Assembly: GCF_001439605.1 (NCBI RefSeq)
Contig: NZ_LMBX01000006.1
Span: 62,001-126,000, forward strand
DNA length: 64,000 nt
Origin: Cytobacillus praedii
GTDB taxonomy: Bacteria > Bacillota > Bacilli > Bacillales > Cytobacillaceae
Direction of reading: 5' to 3'
Under the pieces are notes generated by a model that saw only the letters and a list, made by a program, of their open reading frames with translations, searched no databases and was not told where the DNA came from. Below are positions 33,958 to 43,999 of the stretch, in pieces. The translations under genes were made by a program, and so were the position numbers. Numbering within the stretch: position 1 is the stretch's first letter; each line of letters begins with the position of its first letter.

Positions 33958-34866
33958 ATGACAAAAAAGAAAATCACTGTCATCGGCAGTATTAATATGG
34001 ATATTGTAACAAGTACAAATATCCTTCCAAAAATGGGTGAAACGGTTTTAGGAAAAGCGTTTCACACCATCCCCGGTGGCAAAGGGGCAAATCAGGCTGT
34101 TGCAGCTGCAAGATTAGGCGCAGATGTAAGCATGATCGGGTGTGTCGGAAAAGATACATTTGGCAAAGAGTTAAAACAGCATTTAAATAATCAAGGAATA
34201 GATGTGCAAAATGTGGAACCGGTTACAGAAACTTCAACTGGGACAGCTACTATAACAGTTTTTGATGGAGATAACAGTATCATTGTCGTTCCGGGAGCCA
34301 ACTATCAAGTCACACCTGTTTACATCGAAAGATTAGAAAAAATGATTGCAGAGAGTGATGTTGTTTTACTTCAGCTGGAAATTCCTTTAGAGACGGTTGA
34401 GAAAGCAGTCGAAATTGCCAGCAAGCATCATGCAACAATCATTTTAAATCCAGCACCGATTCAGCTTTTATCAAAAGAGCTTTTATCAAAAATTGACTAT
34501 ATTACACCAAATGAGCATGAACAAGAAATGCTGCTTTCTTCTTCTGATTGGACAGACGAAGAAAGAAAAGAAATTATCAAAAAGTGCATTGTTACAAAAG
34601 GTGCAAAAGGTGTTTCCATTTTGAAGGGGAATGAACGCCAAATTCCTAGTTTCAACGTGGATGTTGTGGATACAACAGGTGCAGGGGATACGTTTAATGG
34701 CGCACTTGCTTATTGCTTAAGTATCGGTTATCAGCTAGAAGAAGCCTGCCATTTCGCTAACGCTGCTGCTGCCTTATCCGTAACAAAATTTGGTGCTCAA
34801 GGCGGAATGCCTACCCTCCAGGAGGTAGAGGAATTCCTGCAGCAAAGAGGAGAAAAGAGAAAATGA
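33958..34866 (+). CDS. rbsK: Ribokinase
   Basis: A 302-residue PfkB-family kinase converting ribose to ribose 5-phosphate. GSINMDIV and [15 protein letters not shown] at the N-terminus and [11 protein letters not shown] near residue 240 (catalytic Asp and anion hole) are diagnostic. The ATG at 33958 has GAGGTG 7 bases upstream; an in-frame GTG at 33949 overlaps the rbsR stop. The 3' end overlaps rbsD by four bases. Confidence 0.95.
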   Translation: MTKKKITVIGSINMDIVTSTNILPKMGETVLGKAFHTIPGGKGANQAVAAARLGADVSMIGCVGKDTFGKELKQHLNNQGIDVQNVEPVTETSTGTATITVFDGDNSIIVVPGANYQVTPVYIERLEKMIAESDVVLLQLEIPLETVEKAVEIASKHHATIILNPAPIQLLSKELLSKIDYITPNEHEQEMLLSSSDWTDEERKEIIKKCIVTKGAKGVSILKGNERQIPSFNVDVVDTTGAGDTFNGALAYCLSIGYQLEEACHFANAAAALSVTKFGAQGGMPTLQEVEEFLQQRGEKRK

Positions 34867-35258
34867 AAAAGTTAGGGATTTTAAATAGTCATATATCTGA
34901 AGTGCTTGCGCGACTTGGACATACCGATACAATTGTTATTGCTGATTGTGGACTTCCTATTCCAGATGAAACGATTCGAATCGATTTAGCATTAAAACAG
35001 GGAGACCCTAGTTTCATTGATACGCTAGAAACATTGCTTGAGGATATGGCAGTGGAAAATGCAACACTTGCTGTAGAAATTAAGGAGCAAAACAAACAAA
35101 TTGATGAGAAGGTTACCTCTATTCTTAAAGATGTATCAATAGAGTATATTTCTCACGAAGAATTTAAGGCACTAACAAAAAAGGCAAAAGCAGTCATCCG
35201 AACAGGTGAAGTAACTCCATATGCAAACATTATTTTACATGCAGGAGTGATATTCTAA
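34863..35258 (+). CDS. rbsD: D-ribose pyranase
   Basis: A 131-residue RbsD/FucU-family mutarotase that converts beta-pyranose to beta-furanose ribose for the kinase. Conserved [20 protein letters not shown] contains the catalytic His20, followed by DCGLPIP. The C-terminal [16 protein letters not shown] is also typical. It overlaps the rbsK end by four bases and lies 1 bp before rbsA. Confidence 0.95.
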   Translation: MKKLGILNSHISEVLARLGHTDTIVIADCGLPIPDETIRIDLALKQGDPSFIDTLETLLEDMAVENATLAVEIKEQNKQIDEKVTSILKDVSIEYISHEEFKALTKKAKAVIRTGEVTPYANIILHAGVIF

Positions 35259-35259
35259 T

Positions 35260-36762
35260 ATGAATAGCCAACCAATGATTCAAATGAAAGGTATTTCTAA
35301 AGCGTTCTCCGGAAATATCGTTTTGGAAAAAGTAGACTTTGAAATTATGCCTGGGGAAGTACATGCCCTTATGGGAGAAAATGGGGCTGGTAAATCAACC
35401 TTAATGAAAATTTTAACAGGTATATATGAAAGAGATGCCGGAACTGTTTCTGTTCGTGGGAGTGAGGTACATTTCAAAAATGCGAAAGAAGCAGAAATGG
35501 CTGGAATTGCCGTTATTCATCAAGAGCTAAATATCATTCCATATTTAACAGTCACCGAAAATATGTTTTTAGGAAAAGAACTGACATTCGGTAGATTCGG
35601 AATGACAAAAGATAAAGAAATGAAGCAAAAGACGAAAGAATACTTAAACCGTCTAGGGATCGATATAGATCCTGCCATTGAGGCTGGCAATTTATCTGTC
35701 GGTCAGCAGCAAATGATTGAAATTGCTCGAGCGGTTGCCGCAAATACGGAAGTATTAATTATGGACGAGCCTACTGCAGCATTAACAGATCGAGAAATTG
35801 AAGCCTTGTTTAAAGTGATCCATTCCCTTAAAGAACAAGGCGTCGGAATTGTCTATATTTCTCATCGAATGGAGGAAATATTTCAAATCTGCGATCGAAT
35901 ATCTGTTTTACGAGATGGACAATTCATTGGTGTGAAAGCGATTCCAGAAACAAACTTTGATGAAATTGTCAAAATGATGGTTGGCAGGCAGCTAGGTGAC
36001 CGCTTCCCGGAACGAGATACAGCTATAGGTTCTGAAAGGTTAAAAGTAGAAAATTTCACAAGTAAGGGATCGTTTGAAAACGTACATTTTTCTATTCATC
36101 AAGGAGAAATTCTCGGAGTAGCCGGTTTAATGGGTGCTGGCCGGACGGAAATTATGGAAGCGATCTTTGGCTATCGGAGGATACAGGAAGGAAAGCTATT
36201 TATTGATGGAAAAGAGACAAAAATCAAATCACCATATGATGCGATAAAAGCTGGGATCGGCTTTATTACGGAAGATCGTAAAAGTGAAGGTCTAGTACTC
36301 GATTTATCTGTAAGAGAAAACTTCTCATTGACCAATCTTAAGAAAATTTCGAAAAAGAATATCATTTCTGCAAAAGAGGAAGCTAGTTTTGTTGATGAGA
36401 TGATTCAAAAGCTGCATGTTAAAACATCCAGCAGCGAACAATTAGTAAAATCACTCAGTGGCGGAAATCAGCAAAAGATCGTTATTGGGAAATGGTTAGG
36501 AATTAACCCAAAAATCTTAATATTAGATGAGCCAACTCGCGGTGTCGATGTAGGAGCAAAAAAAGAAATTTATCAAATCATGAATGAATTAACAAAATTA
36601 GGCGTTTCCATTATTATGGTTTCTTCTGAGCTTCCAGAAATTTTAGGAATGAGCGACCGAATCCTTGTTATTCATGAAGGGAAAGTATCCGCAATATTAA
36701 ATAAGTCCGAGGCTGACCAAGAAATGATCATGCAAGCCGCGACAGGGGGAAATAAAAAATGA
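35260..36762 (+). CDS. rbsA: Ribose ABC transporter ATP-binding protein
   Basis: A 500-residue protein with two ABC domains. Domain 1 has Walker [10 protein letters not shown] (~42-50), signature [12 protein letters not shown] and Walker [11 protein letters not shown]. Domain 2 has the usual degenerate Walker A (GLMGAGRTE), signature [14 protein letters not shown] and [13 protein letters not shown]. This asymmetry is normal for sugar importers of the CUT2 class. The upstream AGGAG is 13-15 bases away, so initiation may rely on coupling. It overlaps rbsC by four bases. Confidence 0.95.
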   Translation: MNSQPMIQMKGISKAFSGNIVLEKVDFEIMPGEVHALMGENGAGKSTLMKILTGIYERDAGTVSVRGSEVHFKNAKEAEMAGIAVIHQELNIIPYLTVTENMFLGKELTFGRFGMTKDKEMKQKTKEYLNRLGIDIDPAIEAGNLSVGQQQMIEIARAVAANTEVLIMDEPTAALTDREIEALFKVIHSLKEQGVGIVYISHRMEEIFQICDRISVLRDGQFIGVKAIPETNFDEIVKMMVGRQLGDRFPERDTAIGSERLKVENFTSKGSFENVHFSIHQGEILGVAGLMGAGRTEIMEAIFGYRRIQEGKLFIDGKETKIKSPYDAIKAGIGFITEDRKSEGLVLDLSVRENFSLTNLKKISKKNIISAKEEASFVDEMIQKLHVKTSSSEQLVKSLSGGNQQKIVIGKWLGINPKILILDEPTRGVDVGAKKEIYQIMNELTKLGVSIIMVSSELPEILGMSDRILVIHEGKVSAILNKSEADQEMIMQAATGGNKK

Positions 36763-37703
36763 AGTCCTCAGCTTTATTTTCGAAACAGTTACAAAAATTA
36801 GGACCTTTACTAGGATTAGTCATCATCACAGTCATTCTAGCTATTGTAAGTCCAAGCTTTTTAACATTGGACAATATCTTTAATGTACTACGTCAAGTAT
36901 CAATCAATGCTTTAATCGCATTCGGAATGACATTTGTTATTTTAACAGGAGGAATTGATCTCTCGGTCGGGTCAATACTAGCTCTTTCATCTGCTGTAAC
37001 TGCTGGTTTATTAGCTAGTGGAATGGACCCAATCTTAGCCATTCTTATTGGCTTACTAGCAGGTGCTGTAATGGGGGCAATTAATGGATTCATTATTACA
37101 AAAGGGAAGGTCGCTCCTTTCATTGCCACACTAGCAACAATGACTATTTTTCGCGGATTAACTCTCGTTTATACTGAAGGACGTCCAATTACAGGCTTAT
37201 CAGATAGTCAGTTTTTCGAATTAATGGGGCGTGGATACCTAGGCTGGATACCGGTTCCTGTTATTTGGATGCTCATTTCCTATTGTATCCTTTACTTTAT
37301 CCTAAAGAAGACTACATTCGGCCGTAAAGTTTACGCAATTGGCGGGAATGAAGAAGCATCTATTTTATCTGGAATTCGTGTAGACAAAGTGAAAATTTGG
37401 ATTTATTCCATTACAGGAACATTATCTGCACTTGCAGGAATTATTTTAACATCTCGTTTGAATTCTGCTCAGCCTACCGCAGGGGCATCCTATGAATTAG
37501 ATGCAATTGCAGCTGTTGTATTAGGCGGAACAAGTTTGTCTGGCGGAAAAGGCTGGATTTTTGGAACATTGATTGGAGCCCTCATCATTGGGGTTTTAAA
37601 TAATGGATTAAATTTGATGAATGTAAGTTCCTTTTATCAACAAGTAGTTAAAGGAGGTGTCATTCTTCTCGCAGTTCTATTAGATCGAAAAAAAGCGGCA
37701 TAA
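36759..37703 (+). CDS. rbsC: Ribose ABC transporter permease
   Basis: A 314-residue CUT2-class permease with about eight to ten membrane helices. Family features are [50 protein letters not shown] and [19 protein letters not shown]. Starts four bases inside rbsA. The binding protein gene follows after 70 bp. Confidence 0.94.
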   Translation: MKSSALFSKQLQKLGPLLGLVIITVILAIVSPSFLTLDNIFNVLRQVSINALIAFGMTFVILTGGIDLSVGSILALSSAVTAGLLASGMDPILAILIGLLAGAVMGAINGFIITKGKVAPFIATLATMTIFRGLTLVYTEGRPITGLSDSQFFELMGRGYLGWIPVPVIWMLISYCILYFILKKTTFGRKVYAIGGNEEASILSGIRVDKVKIWIYSITGTLSALAGIILTSRLNSAQPTAGASYELDAIAAVVLGGTSLSGGKGWIFGTLIGALIIGVLNNGLNLMNVSSFYQQVVKGGVILLAVLLDRKKAA

Positions 37704-37773
37704 TATAATGTTTAGAGCAAATTTGTCCGCAAGAGCATCTTATTTAATTCATACATTTTAGGAGGTCAATTAC

Positions 37774-38712
37774 GTGAAAAAAGCATTTAAAGGATTTTTG
37801 TTTATCACATTAATGATGGTTTTATTAGCTGGCTGTTCAACAGAGGCTCCCGGATCATCAGATAAGAGCGAAAAAGAAACTGGCGGTAAAAAGGATGATA
37901 GTGTAAAAATTGGTCTTTCTGTTTCTACTTTGAACAATCCATTTTTCGTTTCTCTTAAACAAGGTGCAGAAGATGAAGCAAAAGCACAAGGTGCGGAAAT
38001 TGTAACAGTAGATGCACAAAACGATTCTGCTAAACAAGTAAGTGATATTGAAGATTTAATTCAGCAGGGTGTTGATGTATTACTAGTTAACCCAACAGAT
38101 TCTGCTGCAGTAGCAGTAGCAATTGAATCAGCAAATAATGCAAATATCCCTGTAATCACAGTAGACCGTAGTGCTGAAGGCGGAGAGGTAGTAGCACATA
38201 TTGCTTCTGATAACGTAGCTGGCGGTGAAATGGCTGGAAAATTCATTTTAGAAAAGTTAGGAAATAAAGGGAAAGTCGTTGAATTGGAAGGAATTCCCGG
38301 ATCATCAGCAGCTCGTGAGCGTGGAGAAGGTTTCCATAAAGCTGTAGATGCTGTTGCAGATGTTGAAGTAGTTGCTAAACAAGCGGCAGATTTTGACCGT
38401 GCAAAAGGCTTATCTGTAATGGAAAATATTTTGCAAGGAAATAAAGATATCCAAGCAGTATTTGCTCATAACGATGAAATGGCATTAGGCGCGTTAGAAG
38501 CAATACAAGCAGCTGGCTTAACTGATGTAATTGTTGTAGGTTTTGATGCAACTGACGATGCAGTGAAGGCTGTTGAAAGTGGAAATATGGCCGCAACGGT
38601 AGCTCAAAAGCCTGCCATTATTGGTCAGCAAGGTGTAACTACAGCGTTAAAAGTGGCTAACGACGAAACTGTGGATGAATTTATTCCGGTTGAGTTAGAG
38701 TTAGTAAAATAA
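37774..38712 (+). CDS. rbsB: D-ribose-binding lipoprotein
   Basis: A 312-residue substrate-binding protein. The signal peptide ends in LAGC (Cys21), followed by a Ser/Glu/Lys-rich linker and the type I binding domain ([53 protein letters not shown]). GTG start preceded by AGGAGG. The 70-bp gap from rbsC has no terminator. A strong bidirectional terminator follows. Confidence 0.95.
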   Translation: MKKAFKGFLFITLMMVLLAGCSTEAPGSSDKSEKETGGKKDDSVKIGLSVSTLNNPFFVSLKQGAEDEAKAQGAEIVTVDAQNDSAKQVSDIEDLIQQGVDVLLVNPTDSAAVAVAIESANNANIPVITVDRSAEGGEVVAHIASDNVAGGEMAGKFILEKLGNKGKVVELEGIPGSSAARERGEGFHKAVDAVADVEVVAKQAADFDRAKGLSVMENILQGNKDIQAVFAHNDEMALGALEAIQAAGLTDVIVVGFDATDDAVKAVESGNMAATVAQKPAIIGQQGVTTALKVANDETVDEFIPVELELVK

Positions 38713-38725
38713 TCTTGATGTATAA

Positions 38726-38757
38726 AAAACTGCCGTTCATTTGAGCGGCAGTTTTTT
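38726..38757. terminator. Terminator after the rbs operon, bidirectional
   Basis: AAAACTGCCG pairs with CGGCAGTTTT across TTCATTTGAG, with A and T runs on the two sides. It also lies just past the end of the opposite-strand kinase-like gene. Confidence 0.9.
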
Positions 38758-38761
38758 AATA

Positions 38762-39352
38762 TTAATAATCTGTTATAATAATATCCCGATCTAGTATGCT
38801 TTCAACCACTTCACTTACTTGAAAAGAGACTTGCGGTGAATCATAATTTTCAAAAGTATATTCGCAATTTGTCTTATAACCCATAATTTCGTTATAGTGA
38901 GCCAGATGACGATTAATATCTTCCTCTTTATCCTCTCTAGCTTTATGTCTCTTTATAACCGTATCTCTGTCAGCATAGATAAAAAAGCGAATAACGCGAT
39001 CCCCATACATCAATTTTAATTTTTCTGTTCCTTCAGGATTTAAGGTTAAATAAACAAGAGCATGTGATTCAAAAGCCTTTATAATATCTTCTTCTCGAAT
39101 ACCGTAATAGAATCCATCAATTTCAACACTTTCAAGAAATTCATGGTTCTCCTCCATTTTAATAAAAGCTTCAGTATCAACAAAATGATAATCTTCGCCA
39201 TCTTGTTCATAATGACGTGGAGGTCTTGTCGTATAGGAAAGAACGGTTTCCATATCAAACATGGTCGCGACCATCTTAGAAATCGTCTTCCTTCCAGATC
39301 CATCAGGACCCGTGTAAATAAATAATTTTTCTTGTCCTTTAATTTCGTACAT
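38762..39352 (-). CDS. Guanylate kinase-like domain protein with altered P-loop
   Basis: A 196-residue protein with the guanylate kinase fold. LSYTTRPPRHYEQDGEDYHFVD is the GMP-binding region (residues ~39-60), and IRFFIYADRDTVIKRHKARE is the lid and LID-helix region. The P-loop reads GPDGSGRKT (16-24) in place of GPSGVGKST: the invariant lysine is replaced by Arg and shifted. It resembles the non-catalytic MAGUK-type guanylate kinase domains, so activity is doubtful. It is not the housekeeping gmk. AAGGAGG precedes the ATG; monocistronic. Confidence 0.8.
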   Translation of the reverse strand: MYEIKGQEKLFIYTGPDGSGRKTISKMVATMFDMETVLSYTTRPPRHYEQDGEDYHFVDTEAFIKMEENHEFLESVEIDGFYYGIREEDIIKAFESHALVYLTLNPEGTEKLKLMYGDRVIRFFIYADRDTVIKRHKAREDKEEDINRHLAHYNEIMGYKTNCEYTFENYDSPQVSFQVSEVVESILDRDIIITDY

Positions 39353-39667
39353 AGGTAAGCCTCCTTAAATAAATTGATTTTGATTGTGACGGTACATGAC
39401 GAAGCAGCTGCTTAGCAAAATGAAAAAATTCTGAGGGGGGAAAATACGCGATAGTAGGGGAAATCATGTAAATCATCTAAAAAAATGATTTAAATATGAT
39501 AATTATATCAGATTCTTCTGAACTTTTGTGTTTTATTGATTATTTCGTAAAAATAATTTAAACTTTGTAACTAATTAAATTAAAGGAAATCAATAGGCAT
39601 TATAGAAAAATGTTCATATATAATTAAAAAGGTAAACTATATTCATAGAATGATAGGAGAGATTGAT
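39353..39667. other. Intergenic region between divergent genes
   Basis: 315 bp, very AT-rich from 39480 on. A TATAAT at 39619-39624 is a likely -10 for the hydrolase gene at 39668; no clear -35. No other structure recognised. Confidence 0.5.
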
Positions 39668-40546
39668 ATGAGAGTCAAAGAAGGATTCATAAGAGTTACA
39701 GGAGGGAACGTGTGGTATCAGATTCATGATAAGCATACAGATAAAACCCCTGTAATTATACTCCACGGAGGGCCGGGTTCTTCACATTATTCTTTGCAGG
39801 GTCTTAAGGTTCTTTCAGAAGATCGTCCAGTTATCTTTTATGATCAATTAGGCTGTGGAAAGTCGGATCGGCCAGAGGACACCTCCTTATGGAAGATTGA
39901 AAGATTTGTTGAAGAATTAGTACAAATTAGAACAGAACTTTGCTTAGACAAAGTTCATATTCTCGGGCATTCTTGGGGAACAACATTAGCAGCTGCTTAT
40001 ATTCTATCAAAACCAGCAGGTGTAGAAAGTATTATTTTTTCAAGCCCTTGTTTAAGTGCTCCGCTTTGGGCCGAAGACCAGGATCGAAATCGCAAGCAAT
40101 TATCAAAAGAGGTTCAAGCTACTTTACAAGCATGTGAAGAAAATGGAACAACAGACTTAGAGGAATATAAAGCGGCGACCGCTGAATTCAATAAGCACTT
40201 TGTCTGTCGTCTTGACCCGTTGCCTACTTTCTTAAAACAAGGAGGACAATACAAAAATCCAGCTATTTATAATATCATGTGGGGGCCGTCAGAGTTTCAC
40301 GTAACTGGAAATTTGAAAAACTTTGATTGCACTTCACAATTAAAGGAAATTGCTATCCCAACATTATATACATGTGGCCGATATGATGAAGCGACCCCAG
40401 AATCAACTGAATATTTTAGCAGCCTTACACCTGGAGCTAAATTCCATATTTTTGAAAACAGTGCACATATGCCTTATATAGAAGAAACTGATGAGTATCT
40501 GATGGTAGTAAGGGACTTTTTAAGGAATGCAGATTATAGCAGTTAA
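39668..40546 (+). CDS. Proline iminopeptidase-type alpha/beta hydrolase (S33)
   Basis: A 293-residue serine hydrolase. The oxyanion block HGGPG is at 33-37 and the nucleophile elbow GHSWG at 100-104 (Ser102). Asp is expected in CGRYDEATPEST and the catalytic His in NSAHMPYIEE. It matches the tricorn-interacting-factor F1/proline iminopeptidase branch that removes N-terminal residues from short peptides. The ATG at 39668 follows AGGAGAG. No signal peptide. It is followed by a small membrane protein 27 bp later. Confidence 0.9.
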   Translation: MRVKEGFIRVTGGNVWYQIHDKHTDKTPVIILHGGPGSSHYSLQGLKVLSEDRPVIFYDQLGCGKSDRPEDTSLWKIERFVEELVQIRTELCLDKVHILGHSWGTTLAAAYILSKPAGVESIIFSSPCLSAPLWAEDQDRNRKQLSKEVQATLQACEENGTTDLEEYKAATAEFNKHFVCRLDPLPTFLKQGGQYKNPAIYNIMWGPSEFHVTGNLKNFDCTSQLKEIAIPTLYTCGRYDEATPESTEYFSSLTPGAKFHIFENSAHMPYIEETDEYLMVVRDFLRNADYSS

Positions 40547-40573
40547 TAAGGGACGAATAAGTAGGTGAGGTTT

Positions 40574-40807
40574 ATGTTTTTCTTGTTACTAACCGGCTTA
40601 ATAATTTCGATAGTTGTCGGCACGACTTTAATGTTGAACGGGAATATACTTTTCGGCGTTGTTTCCATTGGAATAGGAACTATCATACTCCTAATCATTG
40701 TTTTCTATTATGGAAAAAAGAAAAATCGAAAAAAAAAGTTTGATTGCATGCCTGATTGTGATTGTGGACCCGATCTAGACTGTGATTGCGGGCCAGATTG
40801 TAATTAA
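40574..40807 (+). CDS. Small membrane protein with Cys/Asp-rich tail
   Basis: A 77-residue protein with two membrane helices in the first 50 residues, then a basic KKKNRKKK stretch and a C-terminal tail with six cysteines in two copies of a C-D-C-G-P-D pattern (about residues 58-76). The tail should face the cytoplasm if the positive-inside rule holds, and could bind a metal. AGGTGAGG precedes the ATG at 40574; a GTG at 40565 is within that site. It is followed one base later by the DUF2085 gene. I know no named family. Confidence 0.7.
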   Translation: MFFLLLTGLIISIVVGTTLMLNGNILFGVVSIGIGTIILLIIVFYYGKKKNRKKKFDCMPDCDCGPDLDCDCGPDCN

Positions 40808-40808
40808 G

Positions 40809-41138
40809 ATGAATAGAGTATTAGCAATTGTCCCCTGTCATCGAATGAAAAACAGATGCATAACCATTAAAGGGTATACTTTGCCATTATGTGCAAGATG
40901 TACAGGGATATTAATAGGGTATCTTTTCTTTCCGATATTACTTCTTATTGATATACATATTTCAATATGGCTAGGATTATTTCTAAATATTCCAATGATC
41001 ATTGATGGCTGGACGCAGAAGAAGAAGTATAGAGTGAGCAATAATACAATAAGATTATTTACCGGCATCATTTGTGGGTTTGGACAAAGCATTTTAATAG
41101 TTAGTATAAGTGACACTATTGTTTCTTTGTTCCAATAA
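40809..41138 (+). CDS. DUF2085-type small membrane protein
   Basis: A 109-residue protein with three membrane helices. The family signature is present: CHRMKNRCITIKG, then LCARCTGILIGY. Its pattern of one C-H and one C-x-x-C suggests metal or heme binding, though none has been shown. The ATG at 40809 directly follows the stop of the Cys-tail gene without its own strong ribosome site, so coupling is likely. Function unknown. Confidence 0.82.
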   Translation: MNRVLAIVPCHRMKNRCITIKGYTLPLCARCTGILIGYLFFPILLLIDIHISIWLGLFLNIPMIIDGWTQKKKYRVSNNTIRLFTGIICGFGQSILIVSISDTIVSLFQ

Positions 41139-41188
41139 CCTTTAACGTCAGTGATCATATATTATTTTACCTGGGAGTGAAAGAGCGA

Positions 41189-41632
41189 TTGAACAGAGAA
41201 AAACTCGCACTTAATCATGCAATAATGATTGAGATGATACGAAGAAGCGGAACAACAGATTTCGAAATGATTCATTTACTTAAAAACGGTGATAGCAAGG
41301 AATTTACTCCTTATGGCGAAGGGATTCCAGACTGGCAAACGTTTATTGATTTTTATCGAACCCATACAGAAAAGTTAGAAAAAGCCATCATAAATGGGTA
41401 TACAATTACTTTTCTCACAAAAAATGCACTAAAAACACTATTGAAGATTAAATATGATTTAGTGGAGAATATTGATTATCAGGACTTTGATTTTTACTTA
41501 GATGGTCTGGTATTAACAAAAAGCCAGATTGAGGACTTACAAAACTTCATCTCTTTAAACTGGAAAGTAATAGATAAGCAGTCTGCTAACGAAAAACATC
41601 ATGTAAAAATCGAATTACACTATATGGAGTAA
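41189..41632 (+). CDS. Hypothetical soluble protein
   Basis: A protein of about 147 residues that I do not recognise. It is charged and mostly helical, with a central AIINGYTITFLTKNALKTLL block and no signal peptide. TTG at 41189 with GGGAG about 11 bases upstream is preferred. The in-frame GTG at 41177 overlaps that site. It lies 51 bp after DUF2085 and 61 bp before the peptidase gene and may be in either transcript. Confidence 0.65.
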   Translation: MNREKLALNHAIMIEMIRRSGTTDFEMIHLLKNGDSKEFTPYGEGIPDWQTFIDFYRTHTEKLEKAIINGYTITFLTKNALKTLLKIKYDLVENIDYQDFDFYLDGLVLTKSQIEDLQNFISLNWKVIDKQSANEKHHVKIELHYME

Positions 41633-41693
41633 GTGAAAACAAGTATGTTATGATATACTTATATTTTCATATCTTTCGAAAAGAGGGAATATT

Positions 41694-42938
41694 ATGCACA
41701 AGGATTTTTTCATTACTAATCGTAATCATTTATATGAAGAATTAAAAGACGAGTCTCTTCTTATTTTATTTGGAGGAAAAGCACCGCAAAAGTCAGCGGA
41801 TGAAGCCTATAAGTTTGTACCTAATCGAAATTTTTACTATATAACAGGGATCGACGAACCAAATATTATATTTATAGCTCGAAAAAAAGGAAGTAAAGTG
41901 GAAGAATTCCTTTTTATTGAAAAATCTGATCCTGTCTTAGAAAAGTGGGTTGGGAAATCCATTACCATCAGTGAGGCAATAGAAACTTCTGGAATAGAGA
42001 ATATTTTATATCTTGATCAATTCGAATCTACATTGTCTCAAACCCTTATTTCAGAATCAGTTTTTCACGTTTATTTAGATTTAGAACGAAGAGAATTAGA
42101 TTCTGTGACAACAAAGGCACAGCAATTTGCTCGTAAAATCCAAACAAATTATCCATATGTACATATAAATAATGTTTATCCAGTCATAAGTGAGCTTCGT
42201 GTTTATAAAAAACCGGCAGAAATTGAAAAGATCAAAAAAGCGATTGAAATTACCCAAAATGGCATTAGAAATGTCATGAAGCATGCTAAGCCAGGAATGA
42301 AGGAATATCAGCTTGAAGCCCATTTTGACTTTATTTTAAATTCTGAGGGCGTGAAAGAGCATGCATTTCCAACAATTGTTGCCAGTGGGGGAAATGGAAC
42401 AGTCCTTCATTATGAGAAAAATAATGCTTTTGCCGAAGACGGTACTCTCGTTCTTCTTGATTTAGGGGCGCAATTTGAATATTATAATGCCGATATTAGC
42501 TACACGTTTCCTGTTAATGGGAAATTTACAGAAAAGCAAAAAATGTATTACAATATCGTCTTAAAAGCTTTGAGAGAAACAACCGCTCTTATTAAACCAG
42601 GCGTACCATTTGCAAAGTTAAATGAAATGACAAAGAAAGTACTTGCAGATGAATGTATAAAGATGGGCTTAATAAAAGAGGAACATGAGATTAGTGAGTA
42701 CTATTATCATGGTGTCAGCCATTTTCTCGGATTAGATACACATGATGTTGGAAGTTATAAAGATTTAGTTCTGCAGCCTGGAATGGTACTTACTGTAGAG
42801 CCAGGTCTTTATATAGCGGATGAAGAAATCGGCATTCGAATTGAAGATGATGTATTAGTAACAGAGACAGGTTATGAGGTGCTTACTAAGGATATCATTC
42901 GTTCAGTAGAGGATATTGAAGCCTTTATGCAAAAATAA
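41694..42938 (+). CDS. M24 aminopeptidase P (Xaa-Pro aminopeptidase) family protein
   Basis: A 414-residue enzyme with an N-terminal PepP-like domain (FVPNRNFYYITGIDEPN, residues ~42-58) and a C-terminal pita-bread catalytic domain. All five metal ligands can be assigned: Asp in LLDLGAQ, Asp in YNADISYTFP, His in GVSHFLGLDTHD, Glu in TVEPGLY, and Glu in IRIEDDV. It should release N-terminal residues before proline with two Mn or Co ions. GAGGGAA before the ATG. Terminator right after. Confidence 0.92.
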   Translation: MHKDFFITNRNHLYEELKDESLLILFGGKAPQKSADEAYKFVPNRNFYYITGIDEPNIIFIARKKGSKVEEFLFIEKSDPVLEKWVGKSITISEAIETSGIENILYLDQFESTLSQTLISESVFHVYLDLERRELDSVTTKAQQFARKIQTNYPYVHINNVYPVISELRVYKKPAEIEKIKKAIEITQNGIRNVMKHAKPGMKEYQLEAHFDFILNSEGVKEHAFPTIVASGGNGTVLHYEKNNAFAEDGTLVLLDLGAQFEYYNADISYTFPVNGKFTEKQKMYYNIVLKALRETTALIKPGVPFAKLNEMTKKVLADECIKMGLIKEEHEISEYYYHGVSHFLGLDTHDVGSYKDLVLQPGMVLTVEPGLYIADEEIGIRIEDDVLVTETGYEVLTKDIIRSVEDIEAFMQK

Positions 42939-42944
42939 GTTAGG

Positions 42945-42980
42945 AAGCTATTATTACATTTTGTAATAATGGCTTTTTTT
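42945..42980 (+). terminator. Terminator after the aminopeptidase P gene
   Basis: AAGCTATTATTACA pairs with TGTAATAATGGCTT (one G-T pair) around TTT, and a run of T follows. Confidence 0.88.
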
Positions 42981-43002
42981 AATATTACTAGTACAGGATC
43001 AC

Positions 43003-43032
43003 TTGACATAAAGTTTGGGCTATTCATATAAT
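43003..43032 (+). promoter_or_regulatory. Sigma-A promoter of the methyltransferase gene
   Basis: TTGACA and TATAAT are both perfect, with an 18-base spacer. A Fur-type site begins 7 bases after the -10. Confidence 0.75.
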
Positions 43033-43039
43033 AGTAATT

Positions 43040-43058
43040 GATAACAATTATCATTATC
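43040..43058. promoter_or_regulatory. Fur box
   Basis: GATAACAATTATCATTATC matches the 19-bp Fur consensus GATAATGATAATCATTATC at 16 positions. The contained 15-mer TGATAACAATTATCA (43039-43053) differs from the Bacillus 7-1-7 core in one base. Its place across the expected start point fits repression by iron-loaded Fur. Confidence 0.7.
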
Positions 43059-43081
43059 AATAAGTCGAGGGAAGTGATATT

Positions 43082-43870
43082 TTGACTTCAATAATACAAA
43101 CCGATTTTTCAAAAATGCCTGGTCACTGGCTACTTGCTAAAATGGGAAAACGTGTTCTGCGCCCTGGTGGAATTGAACTAACAAAAAAGATGATCGAACA
43201 CTTACATATCACAGAAGATGATGATGTTGCGGAATTTGCTCCTGGACTTGGGGTTACATCAAAAATCGTCCTAGATAAGAATCCTAACTCTTATATTGCC
43301 ATTGAACAAAATGATGATGCTGCCAAACAGGTTAATAAATATTTGCCTCCTGAGAAGGCAGCTTGTATTATTGGTGATGCTCAAAATACAAAACTGCCAA
43401 GTCAATCGGTAAATGTCTTATACGGAGAAGCGATGCTAACAATGCAATCACCGAAGCAAAAAGAAGAGATTATCGAAGAGGCTTATCGAATCTTACGCAA
43501 AGGCGGAAGATATGGGATTCATGAACTCTGCTTAAATCCTAATACGATTGATGAGGAATTAAAATCGACGATCCAGCGTGACTTAGCGAATGTGATTCGT
43601 GTAAATGCGAAACCTCTGACAGTATTTGAATGGAAATCTCTTTTTGAAAATAAAGGGTTCAATGTTGTAATCATCGAAATGCGGCCTATGTATTTATTAG
43701 AAAAGAAGCGGATGATTCAGGATGAGGGTGTAAAGGGGTTTGCTACAATTGTCAAAAATATCGCTGTGAATCCAGACGCGAGAAAACGAATAGAAGACAT
43801 GCGAAATACTTTTAAAAAATATGAAAAGTACCTTGGAGCCATTAGTATTGTCATGGAAAAGCAAGAATGA
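43082..43870 (+). CDS. Class I SAM-dependent methyltransferase, probably iron-regulated
   Basis: A 262-residue methyltransferase. The SAM-binding motif I is EFAPGLGVTSKIVL (~51-64), motif II SYIAIEQNDDA, and the post-motif LRKGGRYGIHELCL. A preserved PGHWLLAKMGKRVLRPGG block lies near the N-terminus. The TTG at 43082 follows GAGGGAAGTG. The upstream promoter carries a Fur box, so it is probably expressed when iron is short. Target is unknown, and no siderophore or heme gene is adjacent. A T-rich but weak hairpin follows. Confidence 0.87.
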   Translation: MTSIIQTDFSKMPGHWLLAKMGKRVLRPGGIELTKKMIEHLHITEDDDVAEFAPGLGVTSKIVLDKNPNSYIAIEQNDDAAKQVNKYLPPEKAACIIGDAQNTKLPSQSVNVLYGEAMLTMQSPKQKEEIIEEAYRILRKGGRYGIHELCLNPNTIDEELKSTIQRDLANVIRVNAKPLTVFEWKSLFENKGFNVVIIEMRPMYLLEKKRMIQDEGVKGFATIVKNIAVNPDARKRIEDMRNTFKKYEKYLGAISIVMEKQE

Positions 43871-43999
43871 GCAGAAAGAAAAGGGAGAGTCCATTTAGAT
43901 ATGTACTTTCTCTTTTTCACTTATTCAATAAATAAAGAATTACATTTTTTTTCATGGAAATGCTAAATTTGAATACTCAAGAAAGGGGAATAGGACATA

